Source of the DNA: Prostheceraeus crozeri
Taxonomy: Eukaryota > Platyhelminthes > Polycladida > Euryleptidae
Length of the DNA: 64,000 nucleotides
NCBI GenBank assembly: GCA_907163375.1
Contig: CAJQUW010006351.1
Span: 124,001-188,000 of the forward strand
Reading direction: 5' to 3'
The notes under the pieces: model-generated
The model's database searches: none
The model's input: only the letters and a program-made list of their open reading frames with translations
What the model was told of the DNA's origin: nothing
Program-made: the position numbers and the translations under genes
Shown here: positions 63,961-64,000 of the stretch, one piece after another
How the letters are laid out: every line of letters starts with the position of its first letter
Numbering within the stretch: position 1 is the first letter of the stretch

Positions 63961-64000
63961 CTTTGTTTCAGGTAGAGTAAAGCGGATGGTCAGTGGGATA

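Larger units (their letters stand above)
61500..64000. mobile_element. Polinton/adintovirus-like fossil region (partial)
   Basis: This stretch holds a Polinton-type DNA polymerase B end on the minus strand and two overlapping plus-strand frames, one TBP-like, with two tandem-repeat blocks between. The element runs off the right edge of the window, its left limit is uncertain (the 115-bp array at 60 kb may belong to it), and no terminal repeat was seen. The polymerase part looks broken at least once. Integrase, ATPase, protease and capsid genes are not in view. Membership of the plus-strand frames in the same element is inferred from closeness only. Confidence 0.5.

Overview
This window is AT-rich, intron-bearing animal nuclear DNA crowded with transposable elements. 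Long introns, GT-AG junctions, a clear ESCRT-III gene and Tc1, Harbinger, hAT, CR1-like and Penelope-like elements all point to a metazoan. Frequent words such as AGGCCTA and ATGTACATGTA recall marine invertebrates, perhaps echinoderms or their relatives, but the species cannot be fixed from this sequence.

The only complete host gene is CHMP4 (SNF7, ESCRT-III) on the minus strand. It has four coding exons between 24565 and 7806, with matching splice phases and a 223-residue product. Its introns (9.7, 3.4 and 3.0 kb) are full of mobile DNA, including a foldback element (17875-20393), a Tc1-like element (21371-22680), a long inverted-repeat element (11568-13574), a hAT relic and a tRNA-derived SINE. 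Two weaker host signals lie outside it: a plus-strand exon at 52883-52968 resembling the start of a WIPI/ATG18 propeller, and a possible CH-domain-like exon at 6407-6571.

The left flank (1-7000) holds a decayed transposase, a G-run-bearing tandem repeat, a 340-bp foldback element with two perfect 103-bp arms that carry hammerhead-ribozyme-like cores, and an orphan ORF related to a transposon-borne nuclease-like domain. From 26 to 37 kb the sequence is mainly hAT-like elements with 6-bp target duplications and the minisatellites they carry.

The most complex structure is at 40855-51016. It is a five-level nest: a Penelope-like element is split by a CR1/Jockey-group LINE, the LINE by a PIF/Harbinger element (TSD CAG), the Harbinger transposase gene by a hAT-type element (TSD TAGCGGAC), and that by a Tc1/mariner element (TSD TA). 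The boundaries give a strict relative order of insertion.

The right end (about 61.5-64 kb, perhaps from 60 kb) looks virus-derived. It contains the C-terminal part of a Polinton/adintovirus-type family B DNA polymerase on the minus strand and, on the plus strand, an intact 179-residue ORF that reads as a two-lobed TATA-binding-protein-like domain. That ORF overlaps an unrelated basic, Ser/Arg-rich ORF in another frame. A TBP-like gene beside a Polinton-type polymerase is the most novel item in the window. Calls of family are from motif recognition by eye; no database search was run.
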